From positions 1 through 37,095 of the forward strand of contig DASRFK010000184.1 of assembly GCA_035651635.1 (NCBI GenBank): a DNA stretch of 37,095 bases. The letters are read 5' to 3'. Within the stretch, counting starts at the first letter, position 1, and each line of letters opens with the position of its first letter. Source of the stretch: JANXQE01 sp035651635 (lineage in GTDB: Bacteria; Verrucomicrobiota; Verrucomicrobiia; Limisphaerales; UBA8199). The translations under genes were made by a program, and so were the position numbers. The notes under the pieces were generated by a model. It made no database searches. It had not been told where the DNA came from and saw only the letters and a list, made by a program, of their open reading frames with translations. Positions 1 to 6,864 of the stretch are shown in pieces.

Positions 1-171
1 TCCTGGCCGGCGGATGCCGTTCCGACCTCTCTCGAAACGACGACCGATTGGACCCAACCCTATGCGTGGCAACCGGACGGGGATCCAATAAATTCGTCCG
101 ATGGGACCAACAGCGTTGATGTCTTCCTATTTGAAGGGCCACAGTACTTTCGGTTACGACGAGTGCCCTAA
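1..171 (+). CDS. C-terminal fragment of a secreted protein (5' end outside window)
   Basis: An open frame runs from base 1 to a TAA at 169-171 and encodes 56 residues, beginning SWPADAVPTSLETTTDWTQP and ending with a YFRLRRV-type strand. This is the short C-terminal beta-module seen at the ends of many verrucomicrobial secreted proteins (a strand with 'LETTTD', a Trp segment, then a final 'YFRLR' strand). The same module recurs in the next gene and in the protein encoded at 6865-8934. The catalytic or binding part of the protein lies upstream of the window, so no function can be given. The coding call is good because the frame is open to the edge and matches a familiar C-terminus. Confidence 0.7.
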   Translation, partial: SWPADAVPTSLETTTDWTQPYAWQPDGDPINSSDGTNSVDVFLFEGPQYFRLRRVP

Positions 172-212
172 GCTACGTCTGCGATGCAAACCAATCTTGT
201 AACCACCACACG

Positions 213-1742
213 ATGAATCTCAAAAAACTTCCAGCATTAGTACTAGCAACGGCGATTCAGATCTTACCCATGTGCCGGGTGGCTTGCGTCAACCAGGCGG
301 TGGCTCCGACCGGTTTCGCCATTATAATGCGATGGTGCGCCGGCGCGGTAGCCTTGCTGGGAAGTTACCACGCCGTTTCCGGAGCGTCGGCAGCCATTTC
401 GGGCGTAGCCGCATGGACCAAGATTACCAACGGCGTCGCGGCCGGGCCGGTATGCCCCCCCGCCACCGCCACCGGCACAGTTGGACAGCCGCTGCTTTAC
501 AAAGTTATCCTCTCCAATCCCGGCACTCAAAATACGCAGCTTGACTACTACAACTACGATGTCCTGCCGCCCGGCTTGACAATGACCACCAATGTGGGTG
601 GCACTGACGGAATAGGGAACGAATTCATCACCGGGACTCCCACACAAGCGGGGACTTGGACGGTTAATCTCGTGGCAGGAAACCTTAATTGGCCACAAAC
701 GGTTACGAAGGCTTTCTCGATGACAATCTCCGGAGGTGGTACGACCCGGCCCGGTATAACTACCCCGCCGGCAAATCAGACCGTCACGGCCGGGGCGAAC
801 GTTTCTTTCAGCGTAACTGCCACCGGCACCGCGCCGCTCAGCTACCTCTGGAAGTTCAACAGCACAGCCATCGCCGGTGCCACCACTTCGAGCTTGCAGT
901 TGATGAACGTTCAAACTACGAACTCGGGCACGTATTCCGTAACGATCACCAACTCGGCCGGGTCCACCAACGCCTCGGCTACGTTGACGGTTAATGCCGC
1001 CGCTACAGCGCCCACTATTTCGCAGCAACCGCTCAGCCTGACTGTCAGCAATGGGGCTTCTGCGGACTTCTCAGTGACCGCCGGGGGAAGTGCCCCGCTG
1101 GGGTATTTGTGGAGAAAAGATGGCAACGGCCTTGCCGGGGCGACTACTTCCGCCTACCACCTTGCCAGTGTGACCACAAATGACGCGGGCGCTTACACGG
1201 TGGTGATCACCAACTCGGCCGGGTCGATTACCAGCGATGTGGCGACTTTGACCGTCCTGCTGCCGCCGTCGATCCTGACGCCACCGCAGAACACGACCGT
1301 CAGCAGTGGGAATACGGCCACCTTCACGGTGGCGGCCTCCGGTTCTCCGCCTCTCACGTATCAATGGAAATTCAACGGCACCAATATCGCCAGCGCAACC
1401 ACCACCAGCCTTTCAATCACCAACGCTCAGGTGGCCAACCAGGGCGATTACACAGTCGTGGTTAGCAATGCCGTTGCCGCTATCACCAGCGCGCCCGGTC
1501 ATCTGACCGTCCAAGCTGCGCAGACAGGCCCGTTCCAGATCGGTAACTGGCAGATCGCCGCCGGGTCAGTCTCCTTCGACATCACAGGCCCAAGCCAAAC
1601 CAATATCGTGATCTGGAGTTCCACGGACCTTTCACACTGGACCGCGGTGAGCACAAACTCCTCCGGCACAGGCACGGCCCATTTCAGTGCCGGTAAGGTG
1701 ACCGGCTCAGTCGAATTCTACCGCGCGACCCTAAGCCCATAG
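213..1742 (+). CDS. Secreted protein with three Ig-like repeats
   Basis: This 509-residue protein has a hydrophobic N-terminus (residues 1-65) with a GSYHAVSGAS motif that I recall from other verrucomicrobial surface proteins. A putative-Ig/cadherin-like stretch follows at about 75-175 (PPGLTMTTN...GTPTQAGTWTV). Three Ig-like repeats lie at about 180-260, 268-350 and 355-435, each with the signature of a YLWK/YQWK Trp strand, then 'D/N-x-G-x-Y-x-V-x-I/V-x-N-x-x-G', then a final 'ATLTV' strand. The C-terminal 70 residues form the IVIWSSTDLSHW...VEFYRA module. It is presumably exported and structural or adhesive. Whether the first hydrophobic segment is a cleaved signal or an anchor is unclear. 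No Shine-Dalgarno sequence is evident before the ATG. It stands about 75 bp before the redox gene set and is probably not part of it. Confidence 0.75.
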   Translation: MNLKKLPALVLATAIQILPMCRVACVNQAVAPTGFAIIMRWCAGAVALLGSYHAVSGASAAISGVAAWTKITNGVAAGPVCPPATATGTVGQPLLYKVILSNPGTQNTQLDYYNYDVLPPGLTMTTNVGGTDGIGNEFITGTPTQAGTWTVNLVAGNLNWPQTVTKAFSMTISGGGTTRPGITTPPANQTVTAGANVSFSVTATGTAPLSYLWKFNSTAIAGATTSSLQLMNVQTTNSGTYSVTITNSAGSTNASATLTVNAAATAPTISQQPLSLTVSNGASADFSVTAGGSAPLGYLWRKDGNGLAGATTSAYHLASVTTNDAGAYTVVITNSAGSITSDVATLTVLLPPSILTPPQNTTVSSGNTATFTVAASGSPPLTYQWKFNGTNIASATTTSLSITNAQVANQGDYTVVVSNAVAAITSAPGHLTVQAAQTGPFQIGNWQIAAGSVSFDITGPSQTNIVIWSSTDLSHWTAVSTNSSGTGTAHFSAGKVTGSVEFYRATLSP

Positions 1743-1817
1743 CGGCGTGCCTGCCTTGGCCGGCGGGATTGTTCTTAACCAGGCAAATAAAAGGGAAATA
1801 GAAATAGGGAACCAAGA

Positions 1818-3056
1818 ATGGAAACGCGGGTGGCCTCAGCACAACAGCCGGTGCTCGACCTTAATCGGGACCTTCGTCGGAAAGTTGCGGGTGTGGGTCT
1901 GGCGTTGGCCTTGTATGTATTGCAGCTCAACCGTGCCCTGGCCGAAGATCATGTTGATTATCGGTATGAGAATTATCGCGAGGATGGGGGACGGATCGGG
2001 GTCGATACGCATTCCTGGCTCTTTGAGGTGAAAGCCTTGCCTTGGTTGTCAATCCAAGGCGAGGCGGTTTGGGATGCCATCTCGGGCGCAACCCCCACCG
2101 GCGCTCCGCCGGCAACCGACATCAAAGTCCCTTTTCCTCCGCCCGGCCCTTATAACTCAACGGTGCCGTTGACCCATATGGAGGATAACCGCTATGCCGG
2201 TAACATTGAGGCGATCATGAGTTTTGGGCCGCATCACATCACACCCCAGTTCGCTTACAGTGAAGAAAGCGATTACATCTCCTACGGGGCCGCGCTGAAC
2301 TATTCGCTGGATCTCAACGGAAAAAACACCACGTTGAACCTGGGGTGGTCGCATGACTTTGACACCATTCTGGCGACACCATTCACCTACATTTCAAAGA
2401 AGCAGGACAAAAACACGGACAACCTCCTGGTGGGCGTCAACCAACTCCTCAGCCCCAAGACCGTATTGACCGTCAATTTCACTTTCCGCAACAGCCACGG
2501 TTATGAGGATGATCCGTATCGCGGCGTCTTCTTCAGCGATTATCCCCAGGCGGACTTGAATAACCCGGGCCTCTTCGGAGAACATCGGCCGGATTTTCGG
2601 CAGAGCTATATTCCATACGCTTCGCTGCTCCAGTACATCGCACCATTGAACGGCGGGTTGGAAGGCTCCTACCGTTTTTACGATGACAGCTTTGGTGTCC
2701 GCGCCCATACCATCGCCGTGAGTTGGCACCAGAAGATCGGGAAGATGTTTTTGATCTCGCCCGTGTTCCGCTATTACCGGCAGACGGCGGCCGATTTTTA
2801 CGCCCCGCAGTTCGCCGGGGATCCGTCGAATCCAGGCGATCCAAATCCCGTTCCCACTTATTATTCCGCCGACTATCGCCTTTCCAGGATGGAGACCTTC
2901 ACCTACGGGGTTGAGGCCAGCGCGCGAGTCACTGACTGGCTGACGCTCGACCTCGCTTATAAACGTTACGACATGCGTGGTCTCGATGGGGTCACCTCGC
3001 AGAGCGCGTATCCAAAAGCCAATATCGTCACGGTCGGAGCCCGTGTATGGTTCTAA
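1818..3056 (+). CDS. DUF3570 outer-membrane beta-barrel protein
   Basis: This 412-residue protein has a signal peptide (hydrophobic core VGLALALYVLQL, likely cleavage after NRALA). The rest is almost entirely alternating amphipathic strands rich in Tyr/Phe, such as HITPQFAYSEESDYISYGA, and it ends in the strand IVTVGARVWF. A C-terminal Phe strand is the classic outer-membrane barrel signature. The HVDYRYENYREDGGRIGV start and the overall pattern match the DUF3570 family as I know it. That family has no established function but is repeatedly found beside ApbE, thioredoxin and DUF4266 genes, exactly as here. An AGGGA sequence sits upstream of the ATG. The role as the outer-membrane part of a redox or export module is inferred from context. 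Confidence 0.85.
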   Translation: METRVASAQQPVLDLNRDLRRKVAGVGLALALYVLQLNRALAEDHVDYRYENYREDGGRIGVDTHSWLFEVKALPWLSIQGEAVWDAISGATPTGAPPATDIKVPFPPPGPYNSTVPLTHMEDNRYAGNIEAIMSFGPHHITPQFAYSEESDYISYGAALNYSLDLNGKNTTLNLGWSHDFDTILATPFTYISKKQDKNTDNLLVGVNQLLSPKTVLTVNFTFRNSHGYEDDPYRGVFFSDYPQADLNNPGLFGEHRPDFRQSYIPYASLLQYIAPLNGGLEGSYRFYDDSFGVRAHTIAVSWHQKIGKMFLISPVFRYYRQTAADFYAPQFAGDPSNPGDPNPVPTYYSADYRLSRMETFTYGVEASARVTDWLTLDLAYKRYDMRGLDGVTSQSAYPKANIVTVGARVWF

Positions 3057-3058
3057 CC

Positions 3059-4045
3059 ATGCCAGATTCAAATGCGGTCGTTTACGAACGCGTAAAGCGC
3101 TCGGCCCAGACCACGCTGACGGGCGATTTTTACAAGCTGTCGTTCCACGCGATGAATACTATTTGTCGCGTGCACTTTCGCAGTACTAACGCCAGGCTGG
3201 CGCGGGAAGTTCAGGCCGAGGTGCTGGAGTGGGTCGCCTGGTTCGAGGCGCGCTATTCCCGGTTCATTCCCGACAGCCTCATCGGCCAAATCAACGCCGC
3301 CGCGGGCGAGCACTGGGTTGACGTTGATCCGGAAACTGACGCCTTGTTTAATCTGTGTCAGGAGATGATTTTTTTTACCCGGGGAGTGTTTGATCCGACT
3401 TCGCTCCCGTTGATCCGACTATGGAATTGGAAAGCCAATCCGCCCGTCGTGCCGGATGCGGCCGCGATTCAGGCGGCCCAAGAGTTGGTGGGCTGGCGCA
3501 GAATCCAACGCCGGCGCGGCGCGATTTTTCTTCCCAAGGCCGGCATGTGCCTGGATCTGGGTGGTATCGGCAAGGAATATGCCGTCGATCGCGTCCTCAC
3601 ACTGGTTGTGCAGAGGGGTATCCAAAGCGTTCTGGTGGATTTCGGCGCGGACGTTCGCGTTCAGGGCGAGCCGCCGGAAAAGGGCGCCTGGCATATCGGC
3701 CTGGAAGATCCAAAGAACCCGGGCCAGGTCTGGACTGGCGTTGCCGTGACCAATCACGCGGTAGCCACTTCCGGCGATTACCTTCGACACTTTATGCACC
3801 AGGGCCGGCGTTACGGCCACATCCTGGATCCCCGCACGGGATATCCCGTCAATAACGGGATTCTCTCAGTAAGCGTGATTGCCCCGCACTGCACGGTGGC
3901 CGGGATTCTTTCCACTTCCGTATTCGTTTTGGGTCCACAGCAGGGAATGGACTTAATCAGCCTTTGCCCCGGCGCCGAAGGTTGTATCACCACCGAAACC
4001 AATCGATTCCAAACCAAAGGATTTTATGCCTACACCACTTCGTAA
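3059..4045 (+). CDS. apbE: ApbE-family FAD:protein FMN transferase
   Basis: The 328-residue protein belongs to the ApbE/Ftp family, which moves FMN from FAD onto Thr/Ser of extracytoplasmic redox proteins in a Mg-dependent reaction. Recognisable blocks are DLGGIGKEYAVDRV from residue 166, VLVDFGADVRVQG, AVATSGDYLRH and HILDPRTGYPV from about 254. Two oddities stand out. There is no signal peptide or lipobox (the start is MPDSNAVVYERVK). The usual metal-binding block 'AD-x-L-S/A-T' reads TVAGILSTSVFVLG, so Gly282 stands where Asp is expected. The chosen ATG at 3059 is 2 bp after the DUF3570 stop; an in-frame ATG at 3047 would overlap that gene by 10 bp. Tight packing implies one transcript with the barrel gene. 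The likely substrate is an operon partner, possibly the DUF4266 lipoprotein. Confidence 0.88.
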   Translation: MPDSNAVVYERVKRSAQTTLTGDFYKLSFHAMNTICRVHFRSTNARLAREVQAEVLEWVAWFEARYSRFIPDSLIGQINAAAGEHWVDVDPETDALFNLCQEMIFFTRGVFDPTSLPLIRLWNWKANPPVVPDAAAIQAAQELVGWRRIQRRRGAIFLPKAGMCLDLGGIGKEYAVDRVLTLVVQRGIQSVLVDFGADVRVQGEPPEKGAWHIGLEDPKNPGQVWTGVAVTNHAVATSGDYLRHFMHQGRRYGHILDPRTGYPVNNGILSVSVIAPHCTVAGILSTSVFVLGPQQGMDLISLCPGAEGCITTETNRFQTKGFYAYTTS

Positions 4046-4049
4046 CCCA

Positions 4050-4192
4050 GTAGCGCAGACTTTCAGTCTGCTGTTCCGCCGACTTTCAGTTGGCAAGCCG
4101 TGGAGAACGGAAGTGCTTTCGAGTTTAGATCCGGCACAATCACAGTCGCCCGGCAGGTCAGAAGACCTGCGGTACAGCAGGCAGGAAAGCTT
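4050..4192. repeat. Composite hairpin repeat element inside the 5' end of the tlpA reading frame
   Basis: The stretch is built of small palindromes. GCAGACT-TTC-AGTCTGC lies at 4055-4071. A related imperfect copy around CCGACTTTCAGTTGG follows at about 4079-4093. GCAGGTC-AGAA-GACCTGC lies at 4153-4170. The outer ends, GTAGCGCAGAC and GGTACAGCAGGC, resemble each other in inverted orientation. I recall such 'CAGACTTTCAGTCTG...CTACAGCAGG' elements as dispersed repeats in verrucomicrobial genomes. It starts 4 bp after the apbE stop and ends at the plausible tlpA start. It contains no gene of its own. Confidence 0.6.
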
Positions 4193-4688
4193 GCGCTTCG
4201 TTCCGGCTGTGTGGCTCGCGCTGTTTGTAGCCTTCAGTGTGGCCGGAAGCGCTTTGGCGGGAAATGTCAAAACGGGCGATGCGTTTCCCGACCTGGCCGG
4301 CTTCAAACTTGAAGGCAAACTGCCCGATTCCACGAAAGGAAAAGTCGTGCTGGTGGATTTCTGGGCTTCCTGGTGCGAGCCGTGCAAGCAGTCGTTCCCG
4401 GTGATGGAAGAACTGCACAAACGCTACGCCGAGCGCGGCTTGGTAATTGTTGCGGTGAATGTCGACGAAAATCGCGCTGACATGGAGGCTTTTTTGAAGA
4501 AAAACGCCGCGTCTTTCACCGTCATGCGCGATGCGGGACAGAAGCTGGTTGAAAAGACCGGTATTGCGACGATGCCCAGCTCGTTCCTGCTCGATCGCGA
4601 CGGCAAGGTCCGCTTTGCGCACACCGGTTTTCGCGGGGCCGAAACTAAAAAGAAGTACGAAGAGGAAATCGAGTCTTTGCTGAAGTAG
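4191..4688 (+). CDS. tlpA: TlpA/ResA-like periplasmic thioredoxin
   Basis: This is a thioredoxin-fold disulfide reductase with a signal peptide (RFVPAVWLALFVAFSVAGSALA), so it works outside the cytoplasmic membrane. The active site is WASWCEPC (Cys62/Cys65 in this numbering). The downstream ATMPSSFLLDRDGKV carries the cis-Pro loop and the following strand. The family reduces cysteines in exported proteins using electrons from a DsbD/CcdA membrane reductase, and a dsbD gene lies in the same set. The frame is open back to ATG 4026, but that extension overlaps apbE and would translate the hairpin repeat. I therefore prefer TTG at 4191, with an AGGA upstream, as the first start giving a normal signal peptide; GTG at 4209 is an alternative. 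The start is uncertain, the identity is not. Confidence 0.85.
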   Translation: MRFVPAVWLALFVAFSVAGSALAGNVKTGDAFPDLAGFKLEGKLPDSTKGKVVLVDFWASWCEPCKQSFPVMEELHKRYAERGLVIVAVNVDENRADMEAFLKKNAASFTVMRDAGQKLVEKTGIATMPSSFLLDRDGKVRFAHTGFRGAETKKKYEEEIESLLK

Positions 4689-4790
4689 CACGCATGAAAC
4701 CGCCGCAGACCAACAATGAATGTCTGGCGCAGATTCGGGGCGACCGCAGATGAACACATTAATTTTCTCCGCAGGCTCCGGACGATTACG

Positions 4791-5012
4791 ATGAGGACGA
4801 AATCTATTCAATACTTGCTATTGGCTTTGGCCCTGGCGGCGTGCGCAGGGTGCCAAAATGTTAAGCCCTGGCAACGGGGAACGCTGGCGGACGTCACCAT
4901 GCGGGCCGACCGCGACCCACTTGGCATCGCCATCGATGAACATGTGTTTTTCTCTCGGGAAGGAGCTTCCGGGGGCCGGGGCGTGGGCGGCGGGGGGTGC
5001 GGTTGCAATTAA
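4791..5012 (+). CDS. DUF4266 small lipoprotein with C-terminal GGGGCGCN
   Basis: The 73-residue protein has a lipoprotein signal (hydrophobic LLLALALAAC followed by AGC; lipidation at the Cys of LAAC or of AGC). The mature part is about 50 residues: NVKPWQRGTLADVTMRADRD, then IDEHVFFSREGASGG, then a Gly-rich tail ending CGCN. This fits the DUF4266 family as I know it, including the invariant-looking Gly/Cys tail. The function is unknown. The partners (ApbE, TlpA, DsbD, DUF3570 barrel) suggest a membrane-tethered redox carrier. The EGAS segment partly resembles the S/T-G-A-S/T acceptor motif of ApbE-flavinylated proteins, but this is inference. I chose ATG 4791 because an upstream in-frame ATG (4716) would bury the lipoprotein signal. 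The stop overlaps the dsbD start (TAATG). Confidence 0.85.
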   Translation: MRTKSIQYLLLALALAACAGCQNVKPWQRGTLADVTMRADRDPLGIAIDEHVFFSREGASGGRGVGGGGCGCN

Positions 5013-6673
5013 TGAAGACGCGCTCAAATAAGGCCTACAGGCCCGATGGTACCGATTGCTCAAAGGGGTGTGGTCTCTTAGCCAGAGGTCGTTCTATTGG
5101 AGTGATGCTATTGCTGGCCGGCAGCGGCTGGGCCGCTCCTCCCAGCCCGTTCGCGCTCAACGCGACCATGACTTTGAGCAACCAGATCGCGTGGGTCACC
5201 TTTGATTTCCGCGTGCCTCCCGAACACGTGCTTTATGCCGATCGACTGAGTTTCTTTGACGGGAATGACCAGGCTCTAAAACCAGCGACGATCGCCGCGC
5301 CGGAAATGCACCTCGACGCTGTGAGCGGGCAGAAAAAACTGGTCTACGACAAGCCTTTTTCCGCCACTCTAAAAATTGATTCACCGCTGCCCCAGCCCTT
5401 GATGGTGAAGTTCCAGGGTTGCAGCAATTCAGCGTGTTACTTTCCCGAGAAGCATCTCTTTACGGTCACCTCGACAGGTGTCGTGGCCCAGGTCGAAAAA
5501 GAAAGCGAAAGCGTTGACGCTGCTGCCCCATTGGTTTCGGAAATCAACACCAACGGTTTTCGCGTGACCGGGCGGCAAACCGGTTATGTTCCCAAGAAGG
5601 CTTTCCTGGCCTTCCTGGAAGAAGCCAAATCGGGCCAGGCAAAAAGCACAGATGTTCTCGACAAATTCAATCGGACCGGGCCACTGCTATCTTTGCTGCT
5701 GATCGTCCTGGGCGGGGCGGGTCTAAACCTGACCCCGTGCGTGCTTCCACTGATTCCGATTAATCTGGCGATCATTGGAGCCGGGGCAAGAGCCAGTTCA
5801 CGCCGGCGCGGGTTTGTTTTAGGCGGAACGTACGGGTTGGGGATGGCCTTGGTGTATGGAGGGCTCGGCTTAATCGTCGTCCTGACCGGCGCCAAATTCG
5901 GAACGTTGAACTCCTCGGCGTGGTTTAATGTGGGCATTGCCGCAGTATTTCTAGTGATGTCACTGGCCATGTTTGACCTGGTCAATGTGGATTTCTCGCG
6001 TTTTCAGGGAAGGATGGGGGGGGCTGGTCCTTCACAAGGCAGCAAATACGTGGTCGCGCTGAGCATGGGGGCCATGGCGGCTCTGCTCGCGGGGGCATGC
6101 GTGGCGCCGGTAGTGATCTCGGTCCTGCTCCTGGCCGCGCACCTTTACGCCAAAGGCTCGATTGCCGGCCTGATGCTGCCTTTCCTGCTGGGGTTGGGAA
6201 TGGCTCTACCCTGGCCCTTTGCGGGCGCGGGCCTGAGTTTCCTGCCCAAACCCGGGGTTTGGATGAAATGGGTGAAGTATTCGTTTGGGATATTAATTCT
6301 GCTGTTCGCGGGCTTTTACGGCCATACCGCTTATAAGGTCTTTCAGTCGGATGCAGAGGTGCGCGCGGCAAAAAATGCTCCGGGCGGTCAATCTTCCGAG
6401 GTGGCGGCTGCGAATACCGCGCTCATTGCCGCACTGCAGCAGGCCAAAGCACAGAACAAGCCGCTGCTGATCGACTTTGCCGCCAGTTGGTGCAAAAACT
6501 GCCTGGCTATGGATTCCACCGTGTTCCCCGCTCCTGAAGTGAAACAGCAACTCAGCCAGTTCGTGGTCGTCCGGTACAGCGCCGAAAAGCCAAACGAATC
6601 TCCGGCCAAAGAAGCGCTCGACCGCTTTGGAGTAATGGGCCTTCCAACTTACGTCGTGCTCAAGCCCGAGTAG
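5012..6673 (+). CDS. dsbD: Thiol:disulfide interchange protein DsbD (C-terminally short)
   Basis: This protein moves electrons from cytoplasmic thioredoxin across the inner membrane to periplasmic thiol proteins. All three DsbD modules are visible in 553 residues. The N-terminal alpha domain has the Cys pair in FQGCSNSACYFPE (137/142). The membrane beta domain has LTPCVLPLIP (Cys243) and AGACVAPVVI (Cys363) and about eight hydrophobic segments. The C-terminal gamma thioredoxin domain has AASWCKNC (494/497). The gamma domain stops right after GLPTYVVLKPE, roughly 25-30 residues earlier than usual, so the last strand and helix are missing; a repeat element lies about 40 bp downstream. The ATG at 5012 overlaps the DUF4266 stop by one base, indicating translational coupling. 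Likely redox partners are TlpA and the DUF4266 Cys tail. Confidence 0.9.
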   Translation: MKTRSNKAYRPDGTDCSKGCGLLARGRSIGVMLLLAGSGWAAPPSPFALNATMTLSNQIAWVTFDFRVPPEHVLYADRLSFFDGNDQALKPATIAAPEMHLDAVSGQKKLVYDKPFSATLKIDSPLPQPLMVKFQGCSNSACYFPEKHLFTVTSTGVVAQVEKESESVDAAAPLVSEINTNGFRVTGRQTGYVPKKAFLAFLEEAKSGQAKSTDVLDKFNRTGPLLSLLLIVLGGAGLNLTPCVLPLIPINLAIIGAGARASSRRRGFVLGGTYGLGMALVYGGLGLIVVLTGAKFGTLNSSAWFNVGIAAVFLVMSLAMFDLVNVDFSRFQGRMGGAGPSQGSKYVVALSMGAMAALLAGACVAPVVISVLLLAAHLYAKGSIAGLMLPFLLGLGMALPWPFAGAGLSFLPKPGVWMKWVKYSFGILILLFAGFYGHTAYKVFQSDAEVRAAKNAPGGQSSEVAAANTALIAALQQAKAQNKPLLIDFAASWCKNCLAMDSTVFPAPEVKQQLSQFVVVRYSAEKPNESPAKEALDRFGVMGLPTYVVLKPE

Positions 6674-6711
6674 GTTTAGAGCTGTATTGAAATACCGCCT
6701 TGGGCGTGGGC

Positions 6712-6773
6712 GTATGGGGTTTCCGCCTTTAGGCGGCCCGACGCCAAAACCGCCTGAAGGCGGGACTCCAAAC
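6712..6773. repeat. Inverted-repeat element made of two palindromic arms
   Basis: The left arm (6712-6736) ends in CCGCCTTTAGGCGG. The right arm (6750-6773) begins CCGCCTGAAGGCGG and continues ACTCCAAAC. The right arm is close to the reverse complement of the left arm, and each arm is also a palindrome on its own. 'CCGCCTGAAGGCGGGACTCC' type repeats are, as I recall, common in verrucomicrobial and planctomycete genomes. It lies just downstream of the short dsbD end, between convergent genes, and could also stop transcription. Confidence 0.6.
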
Positions 6774-6792
6774 CGAATTCTAAATCACGCTC

Positions 6793-6850
6793 CTAAGTGG
6801 TCATGCACATAAGTACAATGACATTTGTATTTATGTTCATGACCACTAAG
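6793..6850. repeat. 58-bp near-perfect palindrome between convergent genes
   Basis: The left arm, 6793-6818 (starts CTAAGTGGTCATG), pairs with the right arm, 6825-6850 (ends CATGACCACTAAG). The arms are 26 bp with three mismatches around the 6-base loop TGACAT. The element is AT-rich compared with its surroundings. There is no T-run on either side, so it is not a canonical intrinsic terminator, though it lies between the 3' ends of dsbD and the leftward gene. A miniature mobile element or a transposon-end remnant is the alternative. Confidence 0.6.
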
Positions 6851-6864
6851 CGCGCAACCGGCGA

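Noticed and set aside
6674..6864. CRISPR-like array suggested by repeated palindromes
   Set aside because: The repeats are inverted and unequal, there are no regular spacers and no cas genes.
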